DNA of 64,000 nt from Lactobacillus amylolyticus DSM 11664 (GCF_000178475.1 NZ_ADNY01000066.1:62001-126000), one strand, 5' to 3'. Shown: positions 29,678-39,137, counted from the stretch's first letter. The notes: generated from the letters alone by a model not told the origin. Translations and numbers: made by a program.

Positions 29678-29691
29678 TGCAAGCGCTTATC
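29678..29691. promoter_or_regulatory. cre-like site upstream of the MFS fragment
   Basis: TGCAAGCGCTTATC shares the AANCGNT core of the CcpA consensus but departs at three outer positions. It lies 24 bases before the TTG start of the MFS remnant. Confidence 0.35.
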
Positions 29692-29737
29692 TCTACCTAT
29701 ACTATCGTAGCACTAAAAGAGAGAAGTAAAAAAACGC

Positions 29738-30315
29738 TTATGCAAGTTCAGGCTTCAAAATTCGATCAAACAAATTAGTAATCAGCTTAACTAGGACACC
29801 ATCAAACAGTAAGGCAGAAACAATTCCAGCAATAAACATTGCAACTTGTAAGTTGAAGCTGTATTTATACCAGCCATACAAGAAATATTGTGGAATATAA
29901 GCACCAAGATTGGCAAAAAAGGCACCAGTTAAGACGCTTGCCCATGAAAAGTTGATATAACGCTTTTTCTTAGGAAAAAACCTATTTCATTAGCAGCACC
30001 CTGAATCAATCCTTCCAAAACCGTCAGCGCGCCCCATTGCCCGCCAATTGCCATTTCAACAATAGATGCCAATACTTCGCCAATTGTGCCCGATCCGGCC
30101 GTGGGAACAAAATACATTGCAAGCGGTGCTGCCATAAACCACAGACCAGAAAATATCATATCCATCACTGGTGCATAACCTGTGGGCAAAAGCGCTAATT
30201 TAGACAGATTATACAAATTGTTGAATCCATAAGTATAGACTACGCCCATGATTATTCCAATCAGTGCTACCAAAATAACTGCTTTAACATCCCATTTCGA
30301 TGATCTTTTAAACAT
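29738..30315 (-). pseudogene. ykoE: YkoE-like ECF thiamine/HMP transporter substrate-binding subunit, frameshifted
   Basis: The two frames join into a 192-residue membrane protein with six helices, as expected for the S-component YkoE. The first part has AVILVALIGIIMGVVYTYG and QWGALTVLEGLIQGAANEIGF. The second continues KKKRYINFSWASVLTGAF and ends KPELA. The gene length of 578 bases is one short of a codon multiple; one T missing from the run at 29975-29980 explains the shift. A TPP riboswitch lies upstream, confirming a thiamine-related cargo. The protein is inactive unless the indel is an assembly error. Confidence 0.85.
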
Positions 30316-30319
30316 AAAA

Positions 30320-30460
30320 AATACTCCTAACTAGCTAATATTAATAAGCCAAATAGGAGTACAAGTTATTTGCATTATTTCACTTCCCTTGCGCAAGTAT
30401 TATCTTGTTCAGGTTCAAAGGGTATCATCTCAGCTTAACAGCACCCCTAGCGACTTACTA
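30320..30460 (-). promoter_or_regulatory. TPP riboswitch with Shine-Dalgarno-masking hairpin
   Basis: The minus strand carries the thi-box elements GGGGTGC, CTGAGATGATACCC, TTGAACCTGA and CGCAAGGGAAG in order (roughly 30380-30455). After it, TACTCCTA (30353-30360) is the exact complement of TAGGAGTA (30321-30328), which contains the ribosome binding site of ykoE. TPP binding would therefore let the hairpin form and shut off translation; the T-run after it may also terminate transcription. Confidence 0.88.
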
Positions 30461-30492
30461 TTCATTAATTCATTTCTTTTATTATAACGTAT

Positions 30493-30746
30493 TTAATCAA
30501 AAGCAGTTTGATCAGTATACAACTTATAATAGAAACCATGTTCTTTTAGCAGTTTTTCATGGCTGCCTTCTTCAATTACCGTACCGTTTTTCAGTACTTC
30601 AATTTTATCTGAATTCAGGATCGTCTTTAAGCGGTGGGCAATAACAAAACTCGTTTGGCCAGCAATCACTGCATCCATTGAAGCATCAGGTTTGCCATAA
30701 CGAAGTCCTGCAAGATGATGCCAACAATAAATCTCTTAAATTTCAT
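30493..30746 (-). pseudogene. Tail of an ABC exporter ATPase joined to an unrelated start
   Basis: The last 61 codons encode the end of an ABC ATPase: AGQTSFVIAHRLKTILNSDK with the H-loop histidine, then VLKNGTVIEEGSHEKLL. Walker A, signature and Walker B are absent. Upstream in another frame, a good GGGAG site and ATG begin MKFKRFIVGI, which belongs to a different protein. The two were probably brought together by a deletion. Not functional. Confidence 0.7.
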
Positions 30747-30959
30747 TTTTATTCTCCCTAAAATTCGTATTATTTGAATTTATGCATCGAGTATAGCAAA
30801 GCTCGTCATAGCTTTCAACACATTTTATTAACATTTTAGGTTTTTATTTATTTAATATTCGTTTTTATTAAAAAGAAGCAAGTAGCTTTTAATTTTCATT
30901 AAATTTTCTTAGAAATTATGTAGTAAGATAAATGCATTATCAAATAAGGAGGGGTTTAC

Positions 30960-32162
30960 GTGAACAACAAAAAGCCAATTTGGAAACGAAACTTACTAGT
31001 GCTCTCAATTGCGGTTTTTATCGCTGGAATCGCCTTTTCGGAAGTTATGCCGTTTTTGCCGCTCTATATTGACACTTTAGGGACTTTTACTCATCAGCAA
31101 TTAAACTTCTGGTCCGGCTTTGTCTTTTCTGGCATTTATTTTGTTTCGGCAGTTGTATCACCTTGGTGGGGCAAGCTTGCAGATAAAAAAGGACGCAAGC
31201 TGATGACTTTGCGTGCTTCACTGGGAATGGCGATTGTTCTTGCTGCAATGGGATTAGTGACAAATGTTTGGCAACTGTTCTTCTTGAGAATGCTGCAGGG
31301 ATTTTTTGCTGGCTTTGTTTCCAACTCCAATGCCTTGATTGCCACTGAAACGCCTAAACAAAATTCCGGACAAGCCTTAGGGACAATGGCATCTTCCTTT
31401 ACGGCAGGCAACTTGCTCGGGCCTTTTGTTGGTGGAGCCTTAGCCTCAATGTTTAGCTATCGGATTACATTCTTTGTCACTGGTGGTCTTTTACTAATCT
31501 GTTTCTTGCTTTCCCTCTTCTTTGTCCATGAAGAGGGATTCAAACCAGTAACAGAGAAGAAATTGGACAAAGCAAGCGGCGTTATTCATGAACTTAAGAG
31601 TCCTGCCCTTATTTCTGGACTGTTGCTTACTACATTGATTATTCAAGCAGCAAATAACTCTATTAATCCAATTGTTTCCCTTTATGTCAGACAATTAATG
31701 AACAATCATGGCAATGTCGTCTTCATTTCAGGCATTATTGCCGCCTTACCGGGAATTGCAACCTTCTTAGCTGCTTCACGTTTTGGCGCATTAGGCGATA
31801 AAATCGGAACGCAAAAGATAATCGTTGCTGGATTTATTGGTGCTACAATTCTCTTCTTTTTAACGGCCTTTGTGCAAAATACTTTGGAATTGGGTATCCT
31901 GCGTTTTTTGGTTGGCTTTACCGATGCTTGCCTGTTTCCTCAAGTGCAAACTATGCTAACCAAAAATTCACCAGGCAAAGTTACAGGAAGAATTTTTTCA
32001 TGGAATCAGTCTGCAATGTATATCGGTAATATCGTTGGACCGCTTCTGGGATCGACGATTTCCGGCTTTTCAAGCTACAGCATGGTCTTCATCGTAACTG
32101 CCGGAATCGTGGTTTTGAATTTAATCTTGTTTAGAATCAACGTTATTAGAAATATGGGATAA
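30960..32162 (+). CDS. MFS multidrug transporter (DHA1, 12 helices)
   Basis: This 400-residue proton-coupled exporter has twelve membrane helices. Motif A is WWGKLADKKGRKLMTLR between helices 2 and 3 and a second copy, FGALGDKIGTQK, follows helix 8. GTG at 30960 is the start, set by a strong AAGGAGGGG eight bases upstream. It resembles PmrA/Bmr-type drug exporters. The substrate is unknown. It stands alone between the ABC remnant and the pyrimidine operon. Confidence 0.88.
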   Translation: MNNKKPIWKRNLLVLSIAVFIAGIAFSEVMPFLPLYIDTLGTFTHQQLNFWSGFVFSGIYFVSAVVSPWWGKLADKKGRKLMTLRASLGMAIVLAAMGLVTNVWQLFFLRMLQGFFAGFVSNSNALIATETPKQNSGQALGTMASSFTAGNLLGPFVGGALASMFSYRITFFVTGGLLLICFLLSLFFVHEEGFKPVTEKKLDKASGVIHELKSPALISGLLLTTLIIQAANNSINPIVSLYVRQLMNNHGNVVFISGIIAALPGIATFLAASRFGALGDKIGTQKIIVAGFIGATILFFLTAFVQNTLELGILRFLVGFTDACLFPQVQTMLTKNSPGKVTGRIFSWNQSAMYIGNIVGPLLGSTISGFSSYSMVFIVTAGIVVLNLILFRINVIRNMG

Positions 32163-32206
32163 ATTTTTACTACAAATAATCCTGCAGGCAAAAGTTAAAA
32201 TAGTAA

Positions 32207-32235
32207 TTGACAAATTTATTAAAAGCTAGTTAAAT
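32207..32235 (+). promoter_or_regulatory. Promoter of pyrR-pyrP
   Basis: A perfect TTGACA (32207-32212) and TTAAAT (32230-32235) are separated by 17 bases, just before the attenuator leader. Confidence 0.75.
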
Positions 32236-32254
32236 AAGAGGCAAATAGGAATGA

Positions 32255-32370
32255 TGACCTTTAAATTTAGTCCCGTGAGGCTAAGAAGGAAATCTGCGTT
32301 AGTCATGCTTTTTGTGCATGCTCCAGAAAGACCATCTTAGACTCAGTGTCCAGAATGGTCTTTTTCTTTT
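32255..32370 (+). promoter_or_regulatory. PyrR-dependent attenuator with terminator
   Basis: The leader contains AGTCCCGTGAGGCT (about 32269-32282), a full match to the PyrR-binding loop ARUCCNGNGAGGYU. Further down, AAAGACCAT/ATGGTCTTT (32327-32363) followed by TTTTT forms a terminator hairpin. PyrR with UMP would favour the terminator and shut off the operon. Confidence 0.88.
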
Positions 32371-32398
32371 CCGGTCATCATCATGAAAGGAAGATGTT

Positions 32399-32926
32399 AT
32401 GTCAAAACAAATAGTTGACGCAATCGGAATTAAGCGTGCTTTGATGCGAATGACATATGAAATTGTCGAACGCAACAAAGGAACCAAAAACTTGGTTTTG
32501 ATTGGAATTAAAACTCGTGGTTTATATCTGGCCCAAAGAATTGCCGGAAATTTAAAACGCCTGGAAGACGTCGACATTCCTGTAGGTGCCCTCGATATTT
32601 CCAAGTATCGTGATGATTTGCCAGAAGATGAAAAAAAGAGCATGATTCATAATCAACAGCTTGATTTCGATATTACCGACAAAAACGTAATTTTAGTTGA
32701 CGACGTCCTGTTCACCGGTCGGACAATCAGAGCTGCACTTGATGCTTTAATGGATCAAGGTCGCCCTGCCAAAATCAACCTGGCAATTTTAGTTGATCGT
32801 GGTCACCGCGAATTGCCAATCAGACCTGATTTTATTGGAAAAAACATTCCAACTGCTGTCGATGAACAAGTTAAGGTTTCGCTAACCGAAGTTGACGATC
32901 AGGATGCAATTTCTTTAATCAAGTAA
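32399..32926 (+). CDS. pyrR: Bifunctional pyr operon regulator / uracil phosphoribosyltransferase
   Basis: This 175-residue protein of the phosphoribosyltransferase fold binds pyr mRNA and attenuates transcription when UMP is high. The PRPP loop is [21 protein letters not shown] at about residues 98-118, and [20 protein letters not shown] is the typical continuation. It is preceded by its own attenuator and followed by the uracil permease gene at 13 bases, so it regulates itself and the permease. Confidence 0.95.
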   Translation: MSKQIVDAIGIKRALMRMTYEIVERNKGTKNLVLIGIKTRGLYLAQRIAGNLKRLEDVDIPVGALDISKYRDDLPEDEKKSMIHNQQLDFDITDKNVILVDDVLFTGRTIRAALDALMDQGRPAKINLAILVDRGHRELPIRPDFIGKNIPTAVDEQVKVSLTEVDDQDAISLIK

Positions 32927-32938
32927 TGATTAACAAAA

Positions 32939-34285
32939 TTGGGAGTAAAAATGAACGAGAATAATATGAAAAACTTTCGCAATCCGGATGCGATTTTAGA
33001 TGTTTATGAAAAGCCGGAATTTGCGCAAGGTGTCCTGCTTTCATTGCAGCACATGTTTGCCATGTTCGGCTCAACGGTTTTAGTACCGATTTTAATCGGA
33101 ATTAGTCCAAGTATCGCTCTTTTATCTTCAGGTGTTGGTACTCTGGTGCACATGCTTTGCACTCGCTTCAAGATTCCTGCATACTTAGGTTCAAGTTTTG
33201 CCTTTGTAGCTACAATGCAAGCTTTAATGAAAACAGATGGATATCCAGCCGTAGCCCAAGGTGCGATTGCTGCTGGTTTGGTTTACGTAGTCGTTTCAAT
33301 CATCATCAGCCAAATTGGTTCAGCTTGGGTAAATAAAGTTTTGCCACCAATCGTTGTTGGTCCAATCATCATAGTTATCGGACTTTCATTGGCTACAACT
33401 GCTGCTAACGATGCCATGCTTAAGAATGAAAAATACGATTTAACCTACTTCGGCATCGCAATCTTCACTTTGGTAATGACTTTGATCTTCCAAATGTGCT
33501 TTAAAGGCTTCACTAGTTTGGTTTCAATCATGCTTGGTATCATCTGCGGCTACTTGCTCTCCTGCGCTCTGGGAATCGTTGATTTCTCTGGCGTACAAAA
33601 AGCTGCCTGGTTCTCACTGCCAGCACTTGATGTGCCTGGTATTTCCTACCACTTCAAGTGGTATCCAGCTGCTATTTTAGCAATGGCTCCAATTTCCTTT
33701 GTTACTATGACTGAACACATGGGTCACATTATGGTTTTGAATTCCTTGACCAAGCGTGACTTCTTCAAAGACCCAGGTCTTCACCGGACAATGCTGGGTG
33801 ATGGTCTGTCAACGATTATTGCTGGTTTCATTGGTGGTCCTCCTACAACTTCTTATGGTGAAAACATTGGTGTCTTGGCAATGACCAAGGTTCACTCAGT
33901 TTACGTTTTAGCTGGTGCCGCTGTTTGTGCCATCATCTTCAGTTTCGTAGGCAAGCTTGCCGCTGTCATCGAATCAATTCCAATGTCAGTAATCGGTGGG
34001 ATTTCATTCCTGCTTTTCGGAACAATTGCTTCTAACGGTTTGAAGATCCTAGTTGATAACAAGATTGATTTTGGTGAAAAACGCAACATGCTGATTGCTT
34101 CAGTTATCTTAGTAATCGGTATCGGTGGTGCCTACTTGCAACTTGGCAACTTCCAATTGACTTCTGTTGCTCTTTCAACCATTATCGGTATGATACTTAA
34201 CTGGATTTTGCCAAAACAATCTGCCAGTGAAAAAGCCTTGGAAGAAAAGAACAAGGAAAAAAAAGAAGGTAAAATTTACCAATAA
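32939..34285 (+). CDS. pyrP: Uracil permease
   Basis: This polytopic transporter of the NCS2/UraA family has about 14 helices in 445 residues. Family motifs include SSFAFVATMQ (substrate site in helix 3), FVTMTEHMGHIMVLNSL with the conserved glutamate near residue 260, and GPPTTSYGENIGVLAMTKV near 300. It imports uracil with protons. The ATG at 32951 (MNENNMKNF) with GGGAG before it is the likely true start. Its terminator follows at 34307-34341. Confidence 0.93.
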   Translation: MGVKMNENNMKNFRNPDAILDVYEKPEFAQGVLLSLQHMFAMFGSTVLVPILIGISPSIALLSSGVGTLVHMLCTRFKIPAYLGSSFAFVATMQALMKTDGYPAVAQGAIAAGLVYVVVSIIISQIGSAWVNKVLPPIVVGPIIIVIGLSLATTAANDAMLKNEKYDLTYFGIAIFTLVMTLIFQMCFKGFTSLVSIMLGIICGYLLSCALGIVDFSGVQKAAWFSLPALDVPGISYHFKWYPAAILAMAPISFVTMTEHMGHIMVLNSLTKRDFFKDPGLHRTMLGDGLSTIIAGFIGGPPTTSYGENIGVLAMTKVHSVYVLAGAAVCAIIFSFVGKLAAVIESIPMSVIGGISFLLFGTIASNGLKILVDNKIDFGEKRNMLIASVILVIGIGGAYLQLGNFQLTSVALSTIIGMILNWILPKQSASEKALEEKNKEKKEGKIYQ

Positions 34286-34306
34286 AATTACCCATTTTGA
34301 ATATCC

Positions 34307-34341
34307 AAAAAAAGGGAGGCAATCAATTTGCCTCTCTTTTT
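34307..34341 (+). terminator. Terminator of pyrR-pyrP
   Basis: AAAGGGAGGCAA/TTGCCTCTCTTT (one G-T pair) with a short loop, followed by a long T-run. Confidence 0.88.
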
Positions 34342-34353
34342 TTCTTATTTCTT

Positions 34354-34821
34354 TTAATGTTTATGGTGCAGATAAATAATTTCCCCGGTAATAATTACAA
34401 TTAAGCCCGCTAAAGCAAACAGATAATCCATGGGTATCAGGGAAAAGTTCTCGTGCGGAAATCCTTGTTTATCAACATATTCCACTGAAATGGATTTAAT
34501 AAAAAGGCACAACGCACCCATTAGCATAATGGCAAAACCAATAATCATGGTAACCATATTGAACTTTGCCTTGCGATTTTCATCCATATCTTTGATTAGC
34601 TTTTCTGTCATCTTGTTCATATTCTTGTCTCCTAAAATCAATTTATCTAGAGAGATATGAAAAATAGAACTAATCTCAATCAGCATTTCAAGATCAGGCA
34701 AATTACGGTCATTCTCCCAATTAGAAACGGCTTGTCTAGAAACACGCAGCTTGCTGGAAAACTGACTTTGCGATAATTCCTTTTCTTAGCGCAGCTGCTT
34801 AATTTGATCACTAAATTCCAT
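34354..34821 (-). pseudogene. XRE-family regulator with membrane tail, nonsense codon 12
   Basis: The full frame from ATG 34821 gives 155 codons: an N-terminal Cro/CI-type helix-turn-helix (ELSQSQFSSKLRVSRQAVSN and WENDRNLPDLEML), then a linker and two membrane helices (about residues 90-112 and 130-150). The frame is continuous except for TAA at 34786-34788, codon 12, in QLR-stop-EKELSQ; a single base change from AAA, CAA or GAA would produce it. A downstream TTG at 34701 could start a protein without the DNA-reading helices. It is probably inactive. Confidence 0.8.
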
Positions 34822-34928
34822 TTTTTCACCTCTCATTTAGAATCTTAGGTCGACTCTTTTTGTCAAACAAGAAAGCGTCGCTGGCATAGACGACAGCGAC
34901 GCTTGACACTTTAGTTTTCTACTTTAAA

Positions 34929-35300
34929 TTAATAAAAGCCAAAGCTCATCTGCTTTAAAGCTTTAACAAATCCAGATTTATTAAATTTTTTGCCTGTAGT
35001 CAAAGCTTCAAACTCTCCATCTTGATCTTTTAATTTTTGATCGGTACGATAGAAGCCATTACGCTCATAAAATTTGAGACGACTCACTCTCTGCTGATAA
35101 TTTTTGGCAGTTGGCACAACCGGCTCAATATCAATCACAATTGCCTGGTCCGGATATTGCTTCTCCAAAAGAGATAATATTTTCGTACCATAGCCTTGAC
35201 CTCGCAAATCCTTGTTGACGGCTAAGTAAGTCAAATAAACGGTTGAATCGCTAATGACATAATAGGCAATACCACAAAACTTGTCTTCATCATAAAGCAC
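34929..35300 (-). pseudogene. GNAT acetyltransferase, 5' truncated
   Basis: The 123-codon frame has the acetyl-CoA loop LAVNKDLRGQGYGTKILSLLE (the RGQGYG motif near residue 36) and the later FYERNGFY. Upstream of the nominal GTG the reading continues as ELVKKHILFTGKNV with no start codon or ribosome binding site, then meets the end of the neighbouring MFS gene. The family usually has 40-50 more N-terminal residues, so I read this as a gene whose front was deleted. Confidence 0.65.
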
Positions 35301-35332
35301 ATTCTTGCCCGTAAACAGAATATGCTTTTTAA

Positions 35333-36784
35333 CTAATTCTTCTTTTGGTTATAGTGGAAATTTAAAAACAGCGCAATAATCAATAAAATAGTTGAGCACA
35401 ACATAATGTCTCGCAATCCAGTATAGAAAATATTGCGCATGATTGGCAGCAGTTCAATTGGCAAGTGAACCGCTGCCTTGGCATCACTCAACTTATTCAT
35501 CATGCCCATCGTTACTTCATGATTCGTTGACACGCCTCTAGCTAAGGCTAAATTCATGATTATGCCATAAATCGCAGCCATAACCGTTTGAGCCAAAATT
35601 CTAATTAAATAGGACAAGGAAGTTGCAGGTGCCATATTTTCCTCACCCGCATCAACTTGAACCTTTACCTGCAATAAAACAAAGATAAAACCTACACCAA
35701 AGCCAGAAAAAGTAGCTAAAGCCGTAATTATCCAGAAGCTTGTATCGCTCGGTATTAGGACCATTGAGAGGCTAGAAATCAGCATGCAGATAATTGCCAT
35801 GAAGATTAATGTTCGGTCGTTAAAGCGCTCTTTAAGCGGGTTAACGACCAAAGTACCAACTGTATCTGCGATTGAGTTGGGGATCAGAGTCATCCCACCG
35901 ATTAAGGCTGTGGTTCCCAATAGCCCCTGTGCCCACATTGGCAGGTAAGTATTTACCGCTAAAAAGGCGCCCCAAGTAAAAGTAAAAAGAAGCAGATCGC
36001 CGACCAAAGCCCTATTTTTAAACATGCTAATTGGAATTACCGGATTCTTTTCATGAATTTCGTATTTGAAGAAGAAAATCAGAATGACAATTCCTAAAAT
36101 AATCAAGCCAAGAATAATCGGCAGACTGGCAATCCCCAGCAACTGAATTCCTAGTAAAAATGATACTAAACCGCAAACTACCAAGAGTGAACCCAAAAGA
36201 TCAAAGTGGGATTTTTCTCTAACTGCAGTATCTCGATAGTAGCAAACAGACAACAGTGCCGCAATTAAGCCAATTGGAATATTGATATAGAAAACCCAAT
36301 GCCATGAAAAGGAGTCAACCAGATACCCGCCAACTAATGGACCAACAATTGCTGCAACACTGAAGCTGGCACCAATATAGCCCAAGATCTTCGTTCTCTT
36401 TTTAATATTGGTAAAAATCTGCCCCGCCATAATATACGGAATCGATCCCATACCACCGGCTCCGATTCCCATGACCGTCCGGGCAGCTAAAAAGAAATAC
36501 ATATTTTGAGCAAGTCCTTGAAAGAGTAAACCTAAGACAAATAAAAGCAGAGATAATTCAAAGGCAGCCTTATTGCCGATTTTTTCACCCACTTTGCTCC
36601 AAATCGGCGTTGAAACCGACATCCCGAGCAACATAAGTGCAATAATCCAACCCATAAATTTAATACCATGCAAATCAGCAATAATAGCCGGAATAGCCGT
36701 GTTGATTATCGTACTATCTAATCCAGCCATGACATTCGCCAAAATCATCGCATAAGTTACCATGGTAACCTGCTTCTTAGTCAT
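35333..36784 (-). CDS. MFS drug exporter, DHA2 (EmrB/QacA) family, copy 2
   Basis: This protein of about 483 residues has 14 membrane helices. Motif A-like WSKVGEKIGNKAAFE follows helix 2, motif C is GYLVDSFSWHWVFYINIPIGLI, and IGASFSVAAIVGPLVGG precedes it. The chosen start is the ATG at 36784 (MTKKQVTMVTYAM) after AAGGGTAAGG. It is very like the gene just upstream at 36883-38352, pointing to tandem duplication. Substrates are unknown. Confidence 0.85.
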   Translation of the reverse strand: MTKKQVTMVTYAMILANVMAGLDSTIINTAIPAIIADLHGIKFMGWIIALMLLGMSVSTPIWSKVGEKIGNKAAFELSLLLFVLGLLFQGLAQNMYFFLAARTVMGIGAGGMGSIPYIMAGQIFTNIKKRTKILGYIGASFSVAAIVGPLVGGYLVDSFSWHWVFYINIPIGLIAALLSVCYYRDTAVREKSHFDLLGSLLVVCGLVSFLLGIQLLGIASLPIILGLIILGIVILIFFFKYEIHEKNPVIPISMFKNRALVGDLLLFTFTWGAFLAVNTYLPMWAQGLLGTTALIGGMTLIPNSIADTVGTLVVNPLKERFNDRTLIFMAIICMLISSLSMVLIPSDTSFWIITALATFSGFGVGFIFVLLQVKVQVDAGEENMAPATSLSYLIRILAQTVMAAIYGIIMNLALARGVSTNHEVTMGMMNKLSDAKAAVHLPIELLPIMRNIFYTGLRDIMLCSTILLIIALFLNFHYNQKKN

Positions 36785-36882
36785 AACCTTACCCTTTTCT
36801 AAAAAATGCCAAAAATAAAAAGATTGAGACATTTTTCTCAACCTCTTTATGCTCTATCAATAATTATGCTTGCTAATTCTAA

Positions 36883-38352
36883 TTATGACAAGTATTTTTG
36901 GGAAGATTTCTTCCAGTTGTAATAAAAATTAAGCGCTGTGGCAATAAAAAGCAGAATGCAGGATACAAGCATGATTTCTTTAATTCCTGAATGAAAAATC
37001 ACTCTCATTTCTGGAAGCAAATGCTGTGGCAATGTTTTTGCAGTTGTCGCGTCACTCAATTTGTTCATCGTGCTCATCGTAATATCTCGATGGTTGGCAA
37101 TTCCGTGCTCAAGCGAAAGATTCATGATGACCCCATAAATCGCGGCCATCATTGTTTGTGCCAAGATTCTGATCAAATATGAAGTAGACGTTGCTGTTGG
37201 CATATCTTTCATTCCCGCATCAACCTGTACTTTAACTTGCAGTGCAACGAAAATAAAGCCAACTCCGATTCCGGAAAAGGCAGCTAAAACTGTTAACAGC
37301 CACAGAGGCGTCTGCAACGTTGCTAAAAACATCCCGCCTGAAGAAATCAGCATCGTGATAATCCCGATCATCACCAAGGTAAAAGTACGCACATGCTCTT
37401 GAATGGTTGCAACAGTCTGCGATGCGGTAATTTCTACAATTGAATTAGGTATCAGCGTCATCCCACCAGCTAGAGCCGACATTCCTAGCAATGCCTGGGC
37501 CCACATTGGCAAATAAGCATTGATGGCAATGTATGCTCCCCATGTAAAGGCAAAGAGCATGAAATCACCGTTTAGATCATGCTTTTTAAAAATTGTTAAC
37601 GGAATAATTGGATTTTGTGCTCTTTTTTCTCTCTTAAAGAACGCAAAGGTCGCTGCAATACTAATCAAAATCAACAAGGCAACAATCCAGTTAGAAGTGA
37701 TCCCCAACAATTGAATACCTAGCAAAAACAAAATTAGGCTGCTAACCAATAAACCAGCACCTGGCAAATCAAAGACTGGTGAAGTCTTAGGCGAAACCGG
37801 CTTATAAAAGATTAAACAAATCAGTAAAGCGATAACCCCAATTGGAATATTGATGTAGAAGACCCAGCGCCAAGATAAGGCATCAATCAAGTATCCGCCC
37901 ACTAATGGGCCGAGAATTGCAGCACCGTTAAAACTAGCAGTCAGCAAGCCTAAAATTTGTGTCCTGCGTTTAATATTTTTAAAGACATAGCCAGCAATAA
38001 TGTATGGCAGCGAACCCATACCGCCGCCACCAATTCCCATGATCATTCTTGATACCAAGAAGAAGTAGATATTTGGTGCAATGCCTTCAAGCGCCGAACC
38101 AAGAACAAACAACAACAAAGAAATTTGAAAGGCTGCTTTATTCGTAATTTTTTCGCCAATTTTGGTCCAGATTGGAATCGACACCGACATCCCTAACAAG
38201 TAAACGGCAACGATCCACCCCATGAATTGTATCCCATGCAAATTTGAGACGATTGCTGGAATAGCCGTGTTGGTTATAGTTCCATCTAGACCGGCCATCA
38301 CATTTCCCAGCATCAGTGCGATGGTTACCATTTTGATCTGCTTTTGAGTCAT
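36883..38352 (-). CDS. MFS drug exporter, DHA2 (EmrB/QacA) family, copy 1
   Basis: This protein of about 489 residues has 14 helices and the same motifs as its neighbour (WTKIGEKITNKAAFQ; GYLIDALSWRWVFYINIPIGVI). The start is the ATG at 38352 (MTQKQIKMVTIAL). The promoter region holds a perfect inverted repeat between a TATAAT box and the ribosome binding site, a likely operator. The two exporters run head to tail on the minus strand, about 100 bases apart. Confidence 0.85.
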   Translation of the reverse strand: MTQKQIKMVTIALMLGNVMAGLDGTITNTAIPAIVSNLHGIQFMGWIVAVYLLGMSVSIPIWTKIGEKITNKAAFQISLLLFVLGSALEGIAPNIYFFLVSRMIMGIGGGGMGSLPYIIAGYVFKNIKRRTQILGLLTASFNGAAILGPLVGGYLIDALSWRWVFYINIPIGVIALLICLIFYKPVSPKTSPVFDLPGAGLLVSSLILFLLGIQLLGITSNWIVALLILISIAATFAFFKREKRAQNPIIPLTIFKKHDLNGDFMLFAFTWGAYIAINAYLPMWAQALLGMSALAGGMTLIPNSIVEITASQTVATIQEHVRTFTLVMIGIITMLISSGGMFLATLQTPLWLLTVLAAFSGIGVGFIFVALQVKVQVDAGMKDMPTATSTSYLIRILAQTMMAAIYGVIMNLSLEHGIANHRDITMSTMNKLSDATTAKTLPQHLLPEMRVIFHSGIKEIMLVSCILLFIATALNFYYNWKKSSQKYLS

Positions 38353-38377
38353 TATTTGCCCCGCTTTTTGAAAAAAG

Positions 38378-38404
38378 AAAACACATGTATTACACATGTG
38401 TTTT
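38378..38404 (-). promoter_or_regulatory. Inverted repeat in the leader of the DHA2 exporters
   Basis: AAAACACATGT, five bases, ACATGTGTTTT is a perfect 11-base inverted repeat. It lies about 15-35 bases downstream of a TATAAT (38419-38424) and 26 bases before the exporter start. It is either a repressor operator of the TetR/PadR/MarR kind or a weak terminator, since T-rich sequence follows. Confidence 0.6.
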
Positions 38405-38444
38405 AATGAATCATTTTTATTATAAGCTAAATTCTTCTTTTATC

Positions 38445-38981
38445 CTACTTGCTGTATACTTCTTTTTTCAAAACACCAATATAAAGCAAATTGCGGTAAA
38501 GACCATTATAATCCAAGCCATAGCCAACTAAAAATGCGTTTGGTGCCGTAAAGCCAAAATAATCAGCGTGAAAATCGACTACTCTGGTTTCTGGCTTGTC
38601 GAGCATGCAGCAAGTTTCGACGCTCTTAGCACCACGCTTTTTCATTAAATCGGACAAATACTTCAAGGTTCTGCCCGTATCAATAATATCTTCCATGAAC
38701 AAAACCGGGCGTCCTTTAACATCTGACTTAATATCTTGAGTGACAGTAACCTTGCCAGTTGAACTAGTTCCAGCATAGCTTGAAGCTTTGATCGGATCAA
38801 CGGTTAATTTAAAATCGAGGCGTTTAACCATGTCCGCAGCAAAAATCATTGCTCCGTTCATAACTGGGATAACGATTGGCTGTTGGTCCTTGTATTTCTT
38901 ATCCAGTTGCTGAGCCAGCTCGTCCATTCTCTTATTTAATTGCTCTTGATTAAATAAAATTTTTTCAATATCGTTGTTCAT
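38445..38981 (-). CDS. Hypoxanthine phosphoribosyltransferase, copy 2
   Basis: This 178-residue paralogue of the hpt gene at 5350-5910 has the same skeleton: PVMNGAMIFAADMVKRL, the PRPP loop VLFMEDIIDTGRTLKYL, and NAFLVGYGLDYNGLYRNLLYIGVL. Residue changes around the PRPP loop (R for L after DTG) and in the N-terminal half are many, so it is an old duplication and may prefer another base. GAGAGG precedes the ATG; an extended -10 (TGGTAAAAT) lies at 39014-39022. Confidence 0.88.
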   Translation of the reverse strand: MNNDIEKILFNQEQLNKRMDELAQQLDKKYKDQQPIVIPVMNGAMIFAADMVKRLDFKLTVDPIKASSYAGTSSTGKVTVTQDIKSDVKGRPVLFMEDIIDTGRTLKYLSDLMKKRGAKSVETCCMLDKPETRVVDFHADYFGFTAPNAFLVGYGLDYNGLYRNLLYIGVLKKEVYSK

Positions 38982-39137
38982 TGTTTTTTTCCTCTCGATT
39001 AATTAATGATCAGATTTTACCACATAAATTGACTTTTTTCATAACTTTTAGATAAATTATTCATATTTTTACAGATTTATTAGAATAATATCCATTTAAT
39101 TGTTCGTCTTTTTAAAAATAAAAAGGACATTATTAAG

